Source of the DNA: Ancylobacter tetraedralis
GTDB lineage: Bacteria; Pseudomonadota; Alphaproteobacteria; Rhizobiales; Xanthobacteraceae
Direction of reading: 5' to 3'
NCBI RefSeq assembly: GCF_014195655.1
Contig: NZ_JACICD010000007.1
Coordinates: 228,836-272,071 of the forward strand
DNA: 43,236 nucleotides
Shown here: positions 1 to 8,389 of the stretch, piece by piece
How the letters are laid out: the number at the start of each line of letters is the position of its first letter
Position numbering within the stretch: the first letter of the stretch is position 1
Program-made: the position numbers and the translations under genes
The notes under the pieces: model-generated
Seen by the model: only the letters and a program-made list of their open reading frames with translations
Database searches by the model: none
What the model was told of the DNA's origin: nothing

Positions 1-1209
1 CGGCAGGTCGCGGGTCGGGCCCACGCCCTGGCGCATCACGGCGCGGCGCAGCAGCGGCGAGCGGCCGAGCAGCCACAGGCCGAGCCCACGCATGCCGGCA
101 ACCGGGAGAAAGCCGGTAAGCAGCGAGCGGTTGAACAGGTCGACCGCGAAGCTGCGGCTCTCCACATCCGCACGGCGCCGTCGCTCATAGGCTTCGCTCA
201 CCTCCGGCCCGCCAATATCCGCGCCCGCCTTCGCCGCCGCACCCGCCAGTTCGGCCAGCGTCGCCGCGTCGCGTATGCCAAGATTAAGCCCCTGCGCGCC
301 AATCGGCGGGATGATGTGCGCGGCCTCGCCGATGAGCGCTATGCGGCCCTTGGCAAAGCGCGTCGCGGTGCGCGCGCCGAGCGGAAAGGCGCCGCGCGGC
401 GAATCAAGCCGCATGGCGCCGAGCACCGAGCGCGCCTTGCGCTCCATGACCCGCGCGAAGCCCGCTTCGTCGAGCGCCATCAGCTCCTGCGCCTCGCGCG
501 GCGACACCACGCAGACGATGCTGGAGCGGTTGCCCGGCAGCGGAACCAGCGTGAACGGGCCGGTTTCCGTGTGGAACTCGGTCGACACCTCGCCATGGGG
601 GCGCGTATGGGCGAGCGTGGCGGTGACCGCCACTTGCGGGTAATCATGCGCGCGCAGCTCGATGCCCGCCGCCTGCCGGCAAGGCGAATGACGCCCGTCC
701 GCGGCCGCCACCAGCGCCACCGCCAAGGCGCGCCCGTCGTCGAGTTCGAGCCGGACGGAATCGCCCGCATCGGTGACGCGCAGGAGGCTCGCCTGCACCC
801 GCTCGATGGCGGGTACGTCGGCCACCGCCGCGTCGAGCGCGGCGAGAAGTGTCTCATTCTCCAGATTCCAGGCGAAGGCTTCCAGGCCCAGCTCGCCGGC
901 GCGGAAATCGACCTCGGGCGCCCGCAACAGGCGCTGCGTCCCGTCGATCAGCCGCATCACCCGTAGCGGAGCGGCGTCCGGGCGCAGCCGGTCCCACACG
1001 CCAAGGGTGCGCAGCGCCGTCACCGAGCCGTCCATCAGCGCGGTCGCCCGCGGGTCCGGCGCGCGGCGCGGCGCCACCAGCACGACCTTCAGGCCGGCGG
1101 CCGCGAAGGCGAGGGCGGCAACGAGTCCGCTCGCCCCCGCGCCGATGACGGCGACGGTAGCGATGCCGGTATCGAGGCTGGTATCCCCGGCAGGGTTTGC
1201 TGATGTCAT
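1..1209 (-). CDS. UbiH/UbiF-family FAD-dependent hydroxylase (3' end cut by window)
   Basis: Flavoprotein monooxygenase of the ubiquinone ring-hydroxylase family, expected to act on a prenylated quinone precursor at the inner membrane. The frame is open from an ATG at 1209 to base 1, so 403 codons are visible and the stop lies outside the window. An N-terminal Rossmann motif (VIGAGASGL, about residues 20-28) binds FAD. A DG motif (ADGRHS) lies mid-protein and the second FAD motif reads IGEAAHIIPPIGAQGLN. The GEAAH variant instead of GDAAH is, as I recall, common in rhizobial homologues. The gene diverges from pcs across about 200 bp. Which ring position it hydroxylates cannot be told from the sequence. 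Confidence 0.88.
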   Translation of the reverse strand, partial: MTSANPAGDTSLDTGIATVAVIGAGASGLVAALAFAAAGLKVVLVAPRRAPDPRATALMDGSVTALRTLGVWDRLRPDAAPLRVMRLIDGTQRLLRAPEVDFRAGELGLEAFAWNLENETLLAALDAAVADVPAIERVQASLLRVTDAGDSVRLELDDGRALAVALVAAADGRHSPCRQAAGIELRAHDYPQVAVTATLAHTRPHGEVSTEFHTETGPFTLVPLPGNRSSIVCVVSPREAQELMALDEAGFARVMERKARSVLGAMRLDSPRGAFPLGARTATRFAKGRIALIGEAAHIIPPIGAQGLNLGIRDAATLAELAGAAAKAGADIGGPEVSEAYERRRRADVESRSFAVDLFNRSLLTGFLPVAGMRGLGLWLLGRSPLLRRAVMRQGVGPTRDLP

Positions 1210-1404
1210 TGCGCCGCTCCGCATGATCGTTACGCGCTCCGCCTTCGCCGCGGACCAAAACTGGTTATAAGCATAGGCTGAAGTGTGGGATAAGCAGGGC
1301 CGCATGGTCTGGCAATGCGGATCAATGCGGGCACGTGCTATATGCAGGACGATGAACCAAGCAATGACGACCGGAGCAAGCGACCGGCCGCGGGAGGAGA
1401 CGCC

Positions 1405-2148
1405 ATGGCGGTAACGACCAAATCGCTGGTGGACAAGGCGCTGGCCGAGCGTCCGACCCGTCGGCAGACGGTCGCTTTTGCCGTGCATCTGTTCACCGCC
1501 TCGGGCGCGGTGTGCGGGCTGCTGGCGCTGATCGCGGCGGTCGAAGGCAACTGGGCGTTGATGTTCGCCTGGCTCGGCGCGGCCCTCTTCGTGGATGGCA
1601 TCGACGGCAGCATGGCCCGCAAGGCGCGGGTGGGCGAAGTACTGCCGCGCTGGTCCGGCGAGACGCTCGACCTCGTCGTCGACTATCTCACCTACGTGCT
1701 GGTGCCGGCCTTCGCCGTCGCCATGGGCGGGCTGATGCCGGCCTGGATGGCGGTGCCCGCCAGCGCGGCGATCCTTCTCACCAGCGCGCTCTATTTCGCC
1801 GATACCGAGATGAAGACCGACGACCTGTATTTCCAGGGCTTTCCGGCCGTGTGGAACCTCGTCGTGTTCTATTTCTTCCTGATTCCGATGAACTCCTGGG
1901 TCATCGCCCTCATCATCGCCGGGCTGTCGGTGGCCACCTTCCTGCCGATCAAGTTCGTGCATCCCTTCCGCGTGGTGCGGCTGCGCTTCGTGACCATCGC
2001 GCTGCTGGCGCTGTGGGCGGTGCTCGGCGTCACCGCCGTGGTGGAAGGGCTGAAGCCGCCGGTCTGGGTGACGGTGGGTCTGGGCTTGTGCGCCCTCTAT
2101 TTCCTGCTGTTCGGCCTCATTCCCTTCCGTCGCAAGGCGTCGACCTGA
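1405..2148 (+). CDS. pcs: Phosphatidylcholine synthase (Pcs)
   Basis: Integral membrane enzyme that condenses CDP-diacylglycerol with choline to give phosphatidylcholine and CMP, a pathway found mainly in bacteria living with eukaryotes. The CDP-alcohol phosphotransferase signature is visible as DGIDGSMARKARVGEVLPRW followed by SGETLDLVVDYLTY, with the Asp/Gly/Ala-Arg pattern and the two trailing Asp residues (D-x3-D). About seven to eight hydrophobic segments span the 247 residues, the usual length of the family. The ATG at 1405 is preferred because GGGAGGAG at 1392-1399 sits just upstream. An upstream ATG at 1315 in the same frame would add 30 charged residues with no hydrophobic character. 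Monocistronic or loosely linked to the next gene. Confidence 0.93.
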   Translation: MAVTTKSLVDKALAERPTRRQTVAFAVHLFTASGAVCGLLALIAAVEGNWALMFAWLGAALFVDGIDGSMARKARVGEVLPRWSGETLDLVVDYLTYVLVPAFAVAMGGLMPAWMAVPASAAILLTSALYFADTEMKTDDLYFQGFPAVWNLVVFYFFLIPMNSWVIALIIAGLSVATFLPIKFVHPFRVVRLRFVTIALLALWAVLGVTAVVEGLKPPVWVTVGLGLCALYFLLFGLIPFRRKAST

Positions 2149-2259
2149 CAGAGCGTGCGGCCATGCGCTCGCCTTGTCGGTGGGCGGCCGCCGTACGAGT
2201 GCCGGCTGCCGGATCCGCCGCCTTATCCCATCCCCGACCGGACCATCCGGAGAGTGACG

Positions 2260-3237
2260 ATGCCTGCAGCCATACGTGTCCACCAGCTCGGCGGCCCCGA
2301 GGTTCTGCGCTTCGAGGACATCACCGTGGGCACGCCGGGGCCCGGCGAGGTGAAGCTGCGCCACACCGCCATCGGGCTCAATTTCGTCGATACCTATTTC
2401 CGCAGCGGCCTCTACAAGGCGCCGTACGGGCTGCCCTTCATTCCCGGCAGCGAGGCGGCGGGCGTCGTGCTGGAGGTCGGCGAGGGCGTGAGCGAGTTCG
2501 CACCGGGCGACCGCGTCGCCTATGGCACCGCCTTCGGCGCCTACAGCACCGAGCGCCTTGTCTCCGCCGCGCAGATCCTCAAGCTGCCGAAGACCATTTC
2601 CGACGAGACCGCGGCGGCAATGATGCTCAAGGGCATGACCGCCCGCTACCTGCTGCGCCAGACCCATCCGGTGAAGGCCGGCGACACCCTTCTCGTGCAT
2701 GCGGCGGCCGGCGGCGTCGGGCTCATCCTCTGCCAGTGGGCGGCGCATCTGGGCGCCACGGTCATCGGCACGGTCGGATCCGCCGAGAAGGGCGAACTCG
2801 CCCGTGCCAACGGCGCCACTTACGTGATCAACTACCGCGAAGAGGATTTCGCCGCCCGCGTGAAGGAGATCACCGAGGGCGGCCTGTGCGACGTGGTCTA
2901 TGACGGCGTGGGGCAGGCGACCTATCCCGCCTCGCTGGATTGCCTGCGCCCGCGCGGCCTGTTCGCCAGCTTCGGCAATGCCTCGGGAGCGATCGAGAAT
3001 TTCAGCCTGCTGTCGCTGTCGCAGAAGGGCTCGCTCTATGCGACGCGGCCGACCCTCGCCACCCATGTGGCGACGCGGCAGGCGCTGCTCGCCAATGCCA
3101 ACGACCTGTTCGACGCGGTGGGCTCGGGCGTGGTGAAGATCACCATCGAGCAGCGCTACAAGCTCGCCGACGCCGCGCAGGCGCATCGCGACCTCGAAGG
3201 GCGGCGCACCACCGGCTCGACGGTTCTGCTGCCCTGA
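2260..3237 (+). CDS. qor: NADPH:quinone oxidoreductase, zinc-free MDR family
   Basis: Medium-chain dehydrogenase/reductase of the zeta-crystallin/QOR type, which reduces quinones with NADPH. The 325-residue length is standard. Visible features are an N-terminal GroES-like half (GPGEVKLRHTAIGLNFVD, then PGSEAAGVVLEVGEGV and GDRVAY), a nucleotide-binding AAAGGVG motif near residue 150, and no zinc-ligand cysteines, which separates it from alcohol dehydrogenases. The ATG at 2260 follows GGAGAG and matches the family's N-terminus; an in-frame extension to 2155 is low-complexity and unlikely. It starts 111 bp after pcs. Substrate specificity is not visible. Confidence 0.9.
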   Translation: MPAAIRVHQLGGPEVLRFEDITVGTPGPGEVKLRHTAIGLNFVDTYFRSGLYKAPYGLPFIPGSEAAGVVLEVGEGVSEFAPGDRVAYGTAFGAYSTERLVSAAQILKLPKTISDETAAAMMLKGMTARYLLRQTHPVKAGDTLLVHAAAGGVGLILCQWAAHLGATVIGTVGSAEKGELARANGATYVINYREEDFAARVKEITEGGLCDVVYDGVGQATYPASLDCLRPRGLFASFGNASGAIENFSLLSLSQKGSLYATRPTLATHVATRQALLANANDLFDAVGSGVVKITIEQRYKLADAAQAHRDLEGRRTTGSTVLLP

Positions 3238-3301
3238 GCCGGATGTGGCTTCTGGCGAAAAACGCGTCAGAAATCGGACCGGATGGACCAGACTTTAGGC
3301 T

Positions 3302-3319
3302 TGCTCCGGCAACGGAGCA
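3302..3319. other. Perfect hairpin with GCAA tetraloop in the leader before the BMP ABC operon
   Basis: TGCTCCG (3302-3308) and CGGAGCA (3313-3319) are perfectly complementary around a GCAA (GNRA-type) loop. It lies in the 204-bp gap between qor and the ABC ATPase gene, about 120 nt before the start codon. There is no T-tract, so it does not look like a classic intrinsic terminator. It could be part of a structured leader; I could not match it to a riboswitch class. Confidence 0.4.
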
Positions 3320-3441
3320 TGCCATGCTTTGCGCCTGTCCCTCCGTACCCTGAGACCGCATGAGCAGCGCGCCGCACGCCATTTCAGGCAAGTCGCCCCG
3401 GCTGAGCCCTTTGTCCTGCCGCGCTGTCCGGGGTGCTCCCC

Positions 3442-4998
3442 ATGGCTGAGAACGTCCCGGCGAACGCGCTGCCGGCCTCGCTTCTGGAAGCGGTCGGCCT
3501 CACCAAGCGGTTCGGTGCCCTCCTTGCCAATGATCACGTCAGCCTCGCCATCCGCGCGGGGGAGACGCACGCGCTGCTCGGGGAGAACGGCGCCGGCAAG
3601 TCGACGCTGGTGAAGATGATGTGCGGGCTGCTGCAGCCCGATTCGGGCGAGCTGCTCTATGACGGTGCCCCGATCGTCTTCCCGGACCCCGCCACGTCCC
3701 GCGCCCGGGGCGTGGGCGTGGTGTTCCAGCATTTCGCGCTGTTCGACGCGCTCACCGTGGTCGAGAATGTGGCACTCGGGCTGGCCGGTCACGAACCTCT
3801 CGCGACGCTCGCGGCGCGGATCGAGGATTGCGTGCACCGCTACGGCCTGTCCGTCGAGCCCTACCGGCGGGTCGGCGAACTCTCGGTGGGCGAGCGCCAG
3901 CGGGTCGAGATCGTGCGCTGCCTGCTCGGCAACCCGCGCGTGCTGATTCTGGACGAACCGACCTCGGTGCTCACGCCCGACGAATCGGAAAGCCTGTTCC
4001 GCACCGTCGACCTTCTGACCGGCGAGGGCCGGGCGGTGCTGTTCATCAGCCACAAGCTCGACGAGGTGCGCCGCCTCTGCCACCGGGCCACGGTGCTGCG
4101 CGGCGGCAAGTTCATCGCCGAGGTGGATCCCAAGACCGAGACAGCCTCCAGCCTCGCCCGACTGATGGTTGGCGCCGAAGTGCCGCGCACGCCGCGCTCC
4201 GTGACGCACGCCCTCGGCGAGCCGCGGCTGCTGGTCAACAAGCTCAACGTGGCCGGCGACGGCTCGCGCGGCTCGGCGCTGCATGACATCCATCTGGAAA
4301 TCCGCGCCGGCGAGATCGTCGGCATTGCCGGTGTCGCCGGCAACGGGCAGACCACGCTGTTCGAGGCGCTGTCCGGCGAGAAGCCGGTGGTGGACCAGGA
4401 AGCCATCATCATCGACAAGGTCGCGGCGGGCGGACTCGGGCCGACCGAACGGCGCGCGCTCAAGGCCGGCTTCGTGCCGGAGGAGCGGCTCGGCCACGCG
4501 GCCGCGCCGGACATGCGCCTGTCCGACAACGTGCTGCTGACCACCCATGGCGACGGCGAGATCGTGCGCCTGGGCATCATCCGCCGCTCGGCTCTGCTGG
4601 CCCGTTTCCAGGAAATCGTGAAGCGCTTCGACGTGCGTTTCGGCGGCAAGGACCCGAAGGCGCGGCGGCTGTCCGGCGGCAACCTGCAGAAATTCGTCAT
4701 CGGCCGCGAGGTGCTGCGCGAGCCGGTGCTGATCGTCGTGGATCAACCGACCTGGGGCGTCGACGCCGCCGCGGCGGCCTTCATCCGCACCACGCTGCGG
4801 CAGAAGGCGGCGGAGGGCTGCGCGGTGCTGGTGATCAGCCAGGATCTCGATGAGCTGCTCGAATTCACCGACCGCATCGCCGTGATGAGCGAGGGCCGCC
4901 TCACCGCGCCGGTGCCGGTGGCGGAAACCTCGCGCGAGGCGATCGGCCTCGCCATGGGTGGGGCGCAGGCTGCCGGGGAGGGCACCCATGCCGCTTAG
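3442..4998 (+). CDS. ABC transporter ATPase (double-domain, BMP/nucleoside type)
   Basis: Cytoplasmic ATPase of a simple-sugar/nucleoside-type ABC importer with two fused nucleotide-binding domains (518 residues). Domain 1 has Walker A GENGAGKST (residues 47-55), signature LSVGERQR and Walker B VLILDEPTS. Domain 2 has a degenerate Walker A (GVAGNGQTTL, Lys missing), signature LSGGNLQK and Walker B VVDQPTWG with Gln in place of the catalytic Glu. This degeneracy in domain 2 is normal for the BMP-associated subfamily. The stop overlaps the first permease start by 11 nt, so the two are translationally coupled. A GTG at 3433 could add three residues. Confidence 0.93.
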   Translation: MAENVPANALPASLLEAVGLTKRFGALLANDHVSLAIRAGETHALLGENGAGKSTLVKMMCGLLQPDSGELLYDGAPIVFPDPATSRARGVGVVFQHFALFDALTVVENVALGLAGHEPLATLAARIEDCVHRYGLSVEPYRRVGELSVGERQRVEIVRCLLGNPRVLILDEPTSVLTPDESESLFRTVDLLTGEGRAVLFISHKLDEVRRLCHRATVLRGGKFIAEVDPKTETASSLARLMVGAEVPRTPRSVTHALGEPRLLVNKLNVAGDGSRGSALHDIHLEIRAGEIVGIAGVAGNGQTTLFEALSGEKPVVDQEAIIIDKVAAGGLGPTERRALKAGFVPEERLGHAAAPDMRLSDNVLLTTHGDGEIVRLGIIRRSALLARFQEIVKRFDVRFGGKDPKARRLSGGNLQKFVIGREVLREPVLIVVDQPTWGVDAAAAAFIRTTLRQKAAEGCAVLVISQDLDELLEFTDRIAVMSEGRLTAPVPVAETSREAIGLAMGGAQAAGEGTHAA

Positions 4999-6064
4999 GC
5001 TCGAACGGCAGGAGAACGTCTCCGGCCTCAGGCTGGCGCTGGCGCCGCTGCTGGCGCTGGTGTTCACCCTCATCGTCGGCGCGATCATGTTCGTGGTGCT
5101 CGGCCACGACCCCATCCGCGCCTTCGGCATCTATTTCGTCGGCCCGCTGCTCGATCCCTACACGCTGCAGGAACTGGTGGTGAAGGCCGGCCCGCTGCTG
5201 ATGATCGGCACCGGCCTCGCCTTCTGCTACCGCGCCAATCGCTGGAACATCGGCGCGGAGGGGCAATATGTGGCCGGCGCGGTGGTCGGCTCCTGGCTGG
5301 CGCTCGTCACCCACGGAACCGATGCCGGCCCCTGGGTGCTGCCGGCCATGCTGGTGATGGGGGCGCTGGGCGGGGCATTGTGGGGGCTCATCCCGGCTTT
5401 CCTGCGCGTACGCTTCGGCTCCAGCGAAATCCTCACCTCGCTGATGCTGGTCTATGTCGCCCAGCTCGGCCTCGACTATCTCGTGCGCGGCCCGTGGAAG
5501 GACCCGGACGGCTTCAATTTCCCCCAGAGCGTGACCTTCGACGCCAATGCCGTGATGCCGCTGCTGATGGACGAGGGGCGCCTGCATGGCGGCATCATTC
5601 TCGCGCTCGTCGCCGTTGTCGTGGCGACCTTCGTGCTCGGGCGCACGCTCGTGGGCTATTCGATCGAGATCGGCGGCTCCGCCCCGCGCGCGGCCGCCTT
5701 TGCCGGCTTCGACGAGCGGCGCGTGACCTATGGCGTGTTCGCGGTGTCCGGCGCGCTGGCGGGCCTTGCCGGCATCATCGAAGTTGCGGGGCCGATCGGC
5801 AATCTCCAGCCCTCCATCTCGCCGGGCTACGGCTTCACCGCCATCATCGCCGCCATGCTCGGCCGGCTGCACCCGGTCGGCATCGTGGTGGCGAGCCTCG
5901 TGCTGGCGCTGACCTATATTGGCGGCGAGGCGGCGCAGATTTCCATGCGCCTGCCGTTCGACGTGACCCGCGTGTTCCAGGGCACGCTGCTGATCGCCAT
6001 TCTCGCCGCCGACGTGATGGTGCGCTATCGCGTGCGCCGGGTTGAGGGAACGAGCCATGCTTGA
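4988..6064 (+). CDS. ABC transporter permease 1 (BMP/nucleoside type)
   Basis: Inner-membrane permease of the branched-chain/ribose superfamily, 358 residues with roughly ten hydrophobic segments. Recognisable family stretches are CYRANRWNIGAEGQYVAGA near residue 80, LIPAFLRVRFGSSEILTSLM, and a C-terminal region with PGYGFTAIIAAMLGRLHP. These match the first of the paired permeases that go with BMP binding proteins (NupP/YufP-like). The ATG at 4988 starts inside the end of the ATPase gene and the stop overlaps the next permease by 8 nt, so the three form one coupled unit. Confidence 0.9.
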   Translation: MPLRLERQENVSGLRLALAPLLALVFTLIVGAIMFVVLGHDPIRAFGIYFVGPLLDPYTLQELVVKAGPLLMIGTGLAFCYRANRWNIGAEGQYVAGAVVGSWLALVTHGTDAGPWVLPAMLVMGALGGALWGLIPAFLRVRFGSSEILTSLMLVYVAQLGLDYLVRGPWKDPDGFNFPQSVTFDANAVMPLLMDEGRLHGGIILALVAVVVATFVLGRTLVGYSIEIGGSAPRAAAFAGFDERRVTYGVFAVSGALAGLAGIIEVAGPIGNLQPSISPGYGFTAIIAAMLGRLHPVGIVVASLVLALTYIGGEAAQISMRLPFDVTRVFQGTLLIAILAADVMVRYRVRRVEGTSHA

Positions 6065-6980
6065 TGCCGCCATCCTCGGCGCCGTGCTCGCCAGCATCGT
6101 CGCGGCGGCGACGACGCTGCTCCTCGCCTCGCTGGGCGAACTGGTGGCGGAGCGCGCCGGCACGCTCAATCTGGGCGTCGAGGGCATGATGATCGTCGGC
6201 GCGGCGGTCGGCTACGCCACCGCCTACGGCACGGGAAGCCTGCTGCTGGGCACGCTCGCCGCCATCCTGGCCGGCATGGCGCTCTCGCTGGTCTTCGCCG
6301 GCCTCGCCATCTGGCTCGCCACCAACCAGGTCGCCTCGGGCCTCGCCACCACCATACTCGGGCTCGGCGTCGCCGGCCTCATCGGCGCGCCCTTCGTCGG
6401 CACCCGGCTGGACGGCGCGCCGGCGCTGAAGGTGCCCGGCCTCACCGACCTGCCGGTGATCGGGCAGATGCTCTTCGGGCAGGATGCCTTCGTCTACGCC
6501 TCGCTGGTGCTGCTCGCCGCCGTCACCTACGGCCTCGCCCGCACGCGGGTCGGCCTCGTGCTGCGCGCGGTGGGCGAGAGCCATGCCGCGGCGCATGCGC
6601 TCGGCCACCCCGTGCGCCGAATCCGCACGCTGGCGGTGATGTTCGGCGGCGCCTGCGCCGGGCTGGCGGGTGCGCATCTCTCGCTCGCCTACACCCCGTT
6701 CTGGGCCAGCGACATGACCGCGGGGCGCGGCTGGATCGCGCTGGCGCTGGTGGTGTTCTCCGCCTGGAAGCCGCTCTGGCTGCTCGCCGGCGCCTATCTG
6801 TTCGGCGCGGTATCGATCTTGCAGCTTCATGTGCAGGGCTTCGGCCTCGGCATTCCCTCGCAACTGCTCTCGGCACTGCCCTATCTCGCGACGATCGTGG
6901 CGCTGGTCGCGATATCGGCGCTGAAGCGCGGGCAGGGGGCTCCGGCCTCGCTGGGCGTGCCCTTCGTGCCCGATCGCTGA
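6057..6980 (+). CDS. ABC transporter permease 2 (BMP/nucleoside type)
   Basis: Second permease of the same importer, 307 residues and strongly hydrophobic. Family landmarks are LVAERAGTLNLGVEGMMIVG near residue 30, LATNQVASGLATTILGLGVA, and GRGWIALALVVFSAW in the C-terminal half; these resemble NupQ/YufQ. Pairing with permease 1 would make a heterodimeric channel energised by the upstream double ATPase. It starts 8 nt before the end of permease 1, and 105 bp separate it from the binding-protein gene. Confidence 0.9.
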   Translation: MLDAAILGAVLASIVAAATTLLLASLGELVAERAGTLNLGVEGMMIVGAAVGYATAYGTGSLLLGTLAAILAGMALSLVFAGLAIWLATNQVASGLATTILGLGVAGLIGAPFVGTRLDGAPALKVPGLTDLPVIGQMLFGQDAFVYASLVLLAAVTYGLARTRVGLVLRAVGESHAAAHALGHPVRRIRTLAVMFGGACAGLAGAHLSLAYTPFWASDMTAGRGWIALALVVFSAWKPLWLLAGAYLFGAVSILQLHVQGFGLGIPSQLLSALPYLATIVALVAISALKRGQGAPASLGVPFVPDR

Positions 6981-7005
6981 GCGGGCTGCCATATCGGCCG
7001 CGCTG

Positions 7006-7033
7006 GCGGCCGCCCGGTGCGTGGTGCGGCCGC
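7006..7033. repeat. Inverted repeat between permease and binding-protein genes
   Basis: Two copies of the self-complementary octamer GCGGCCGC (7006-7013 and 7026-7033) can pair around a 12-nt loop in the intercistronic gap. In ABC operons such a stem often stabilises or attenuates transcripts so that the binding protein is made in excess. That role is inferred only. Confidence 0.4.
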
Positions 7034-7085
7034 GCGCTGCCGGTGAGAAGATTTCGGCCGCGGAATGATGGGAGCGGAGACGTTC

Positions 7086-8171
7086 ATGCGCAAGATTATC
7101 TCAATGGCGGTCGCCATCGCCGCGGGCCTCGGCCTTGCCGGTGCCGCGGCCACCGGGGCGCTGGCCGCCGAGAAGCTCAAGGTGGCGTGGGTCTATATCG
7201 GCCCGGTCGGTGATTTCGGCTGGACCTACCAGCACGACCAGGGCCGCAAGGCGGTGGAGAAGGAATTCGGCGACAAGGTCGAGACGACCTATGTCGAGAA
7301 CGTGCCGGAGGGCCCGGACGCCGAGCGCGTGATCGAGCAGCTCGCCCGCGCCGGCAACAAGCTGATCTTCACCACCTCCTTCGGCTATATGGAGCCGACG
7401 CTGAAGGTGGCCAAGCGCAACCCGAAAGTGTTCTTCGAGCACGCCACCGGCTACAAGCGCGACAAGAACGTCTCGACCTATAATTCCAAGTTCCACGAGG
7501 GCCGCTACATCCTCGGCCAGATCGCGGCGAAGACGTCGAAGACCGGCACGATCGGCTACATCGCCTCCTTCCCGATCCCGGAAGTGATTTCCGGCATCAA
7601 CGCGCTGATGCTCGGCGCGCAGTCGGTCAACCCGGATATCAAGGTGAAGATCGTGTGGGCGAATTCCTGGTTCGACCCGGCCAAGGAGGCGGACGCCGCC
7701 AAGGCGCTGATCGACCAGGGCGCCGACGTGATCTCCCAGCATACCGACAGCCCCGCCGCCATGCAGGCCGCCGAGCAGCGCGGCGTCAAGGCGTTCGGCC
7801 AGGCCTCGGACATGATCAATTTCGGCCCGCATGCGCAGCTGACCTCGATCGTCGACAACTGGGCGCCCTACTATATCGAGCGCGTCAAGGAGGTCATGGA
7901 CGGCACCTGGAAGTCGACCGATACCTGGAGCGGCATGAAGGACGGCGAGGTCGTCATGGCGCCGTACACCAACATGCCCGACGACGTGAAGGCCTTCGCG
8001 CAGGCGACCGAAGCCAAGATCAAGTCCGGCGAGTTGAATCCGTTCAAGGGCCCGATCTACGACCAGAGCGGCAAGCTGGTGGTGAAGGAGGGCGACGTGC
8101 TGCCGGACAAGGACATCCTCTCCATGAACTGGTACGTGAAGGGCATCGACGACAAGGTCCCGGGCAAGTAG
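7086..8171 (+). CDS. BMP-family periplasmic substrate-binding protein
   Basis: Solute-binding component of the upstream importer (basic membrane protein family, 361 residues). The signal peptide runs to about residue 27 (GALAAEK) with an Ala-x-Ala site and no lipobox Cys, so it is a soluble periplasmic protein and not a lipoprotein. Family marks are VAWVYIGPVGDFGWTYQHDQ at the mature N-terminus, TTSFGYMEPTLKVA, GQIAAKTSKTGTIGYIASFP, and a terminal NWYVKGIDD. BMP proteins mostly bind purine nucleosides or related nucleobases. The neighbouring amidohydrolases hint at a purine breakdown product such as a ureide. The ATG at 7086 is chosen for GGGAGCGGAG ahead of it and the clean signal peptide; the ATG at 7065 would add seven residues. 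Confidence 0.92.
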   Translation: MRKIISMAVAIAAGLGLAGAAATGALAAEKLKVAWVYIGPVGDFGWTYQHDQGRKAVEKEFGDKVETTYVENVPEGPDAERVIEQLARAGNKLIFTTSFGYMEPTLKVAKRNPKVFFEHATGYKRDKNVSTYNSKFHEGRYILGQIAAKTSKTGTIGYIASFPIPEVISGINALMLGAQSVNPDIKVKIVWANSWFDPAKEADAAKALIDQGADVISQHTDSPAAMQAAEQRGVKAFGQASDMINFGPHAQLTSIVDNWAPYYIERVKEVMDGTWKSTDTWSGMKDGEVVMAPYTNMPDDVKAFAQATEAKIKSGELNPFKGPIYDQSGKLVVKEGDVLPDKDILSMNWYVKGIDDKVPGK

Positions 8172-8173
8172 GT

Positions 8174-8201
8174 CAGGCAGCAGGCAGCAGGCAGCAGGCA
8201 G
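8174..8201. repeat. Four tandem CAGGCAG heptamers
   Basis: Four perfect copies of CAGGCAG run directly after the stop codon of the BMP gene, with a degenerate continuation (GGCAGGC). It is a short microsatellite in the 218-bp gap before the hydrolase gene. Copy number could vary by slippage. No function is visible. Confidence 0.75.
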
Positions 8202-8389
8202 GGCAGGCGCGCCGGATCGCGAGGGCCTTGCCCGTATCGCCGCCCCGCGGCGCGCCCGACGGCGCGCGGCGGGGTGGTCCAGCCGGGCGATCGTTGCCAA
8301 AGCGGCGCTCATGTGCCATTGCGCAGCAAAGGTGGCGCGGGGCGACGGATGGACCGGCTTCGCAGGGCCGGAGGCGTCGACACGAAACC

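Noticed and set aside
1315..1404. N-terminal extension of Pcs from an upstream ATG
   Set aside because: Charged, not conserved in the family, and the inner ATG has a much better ribosome site.
3295..5130. A 611-codon minus-strand frame over the ABC ATPase gene
   Set aside because: Antisense shadow of an intact two-domain ATPase; composition is His/Arg/Gly-rich with no motif.
8174..8201. Short direct repeats considered as a CRISPR array
   Set aside because: Heptamers are contiguous with no spacers; it is a simple tandem repeat.
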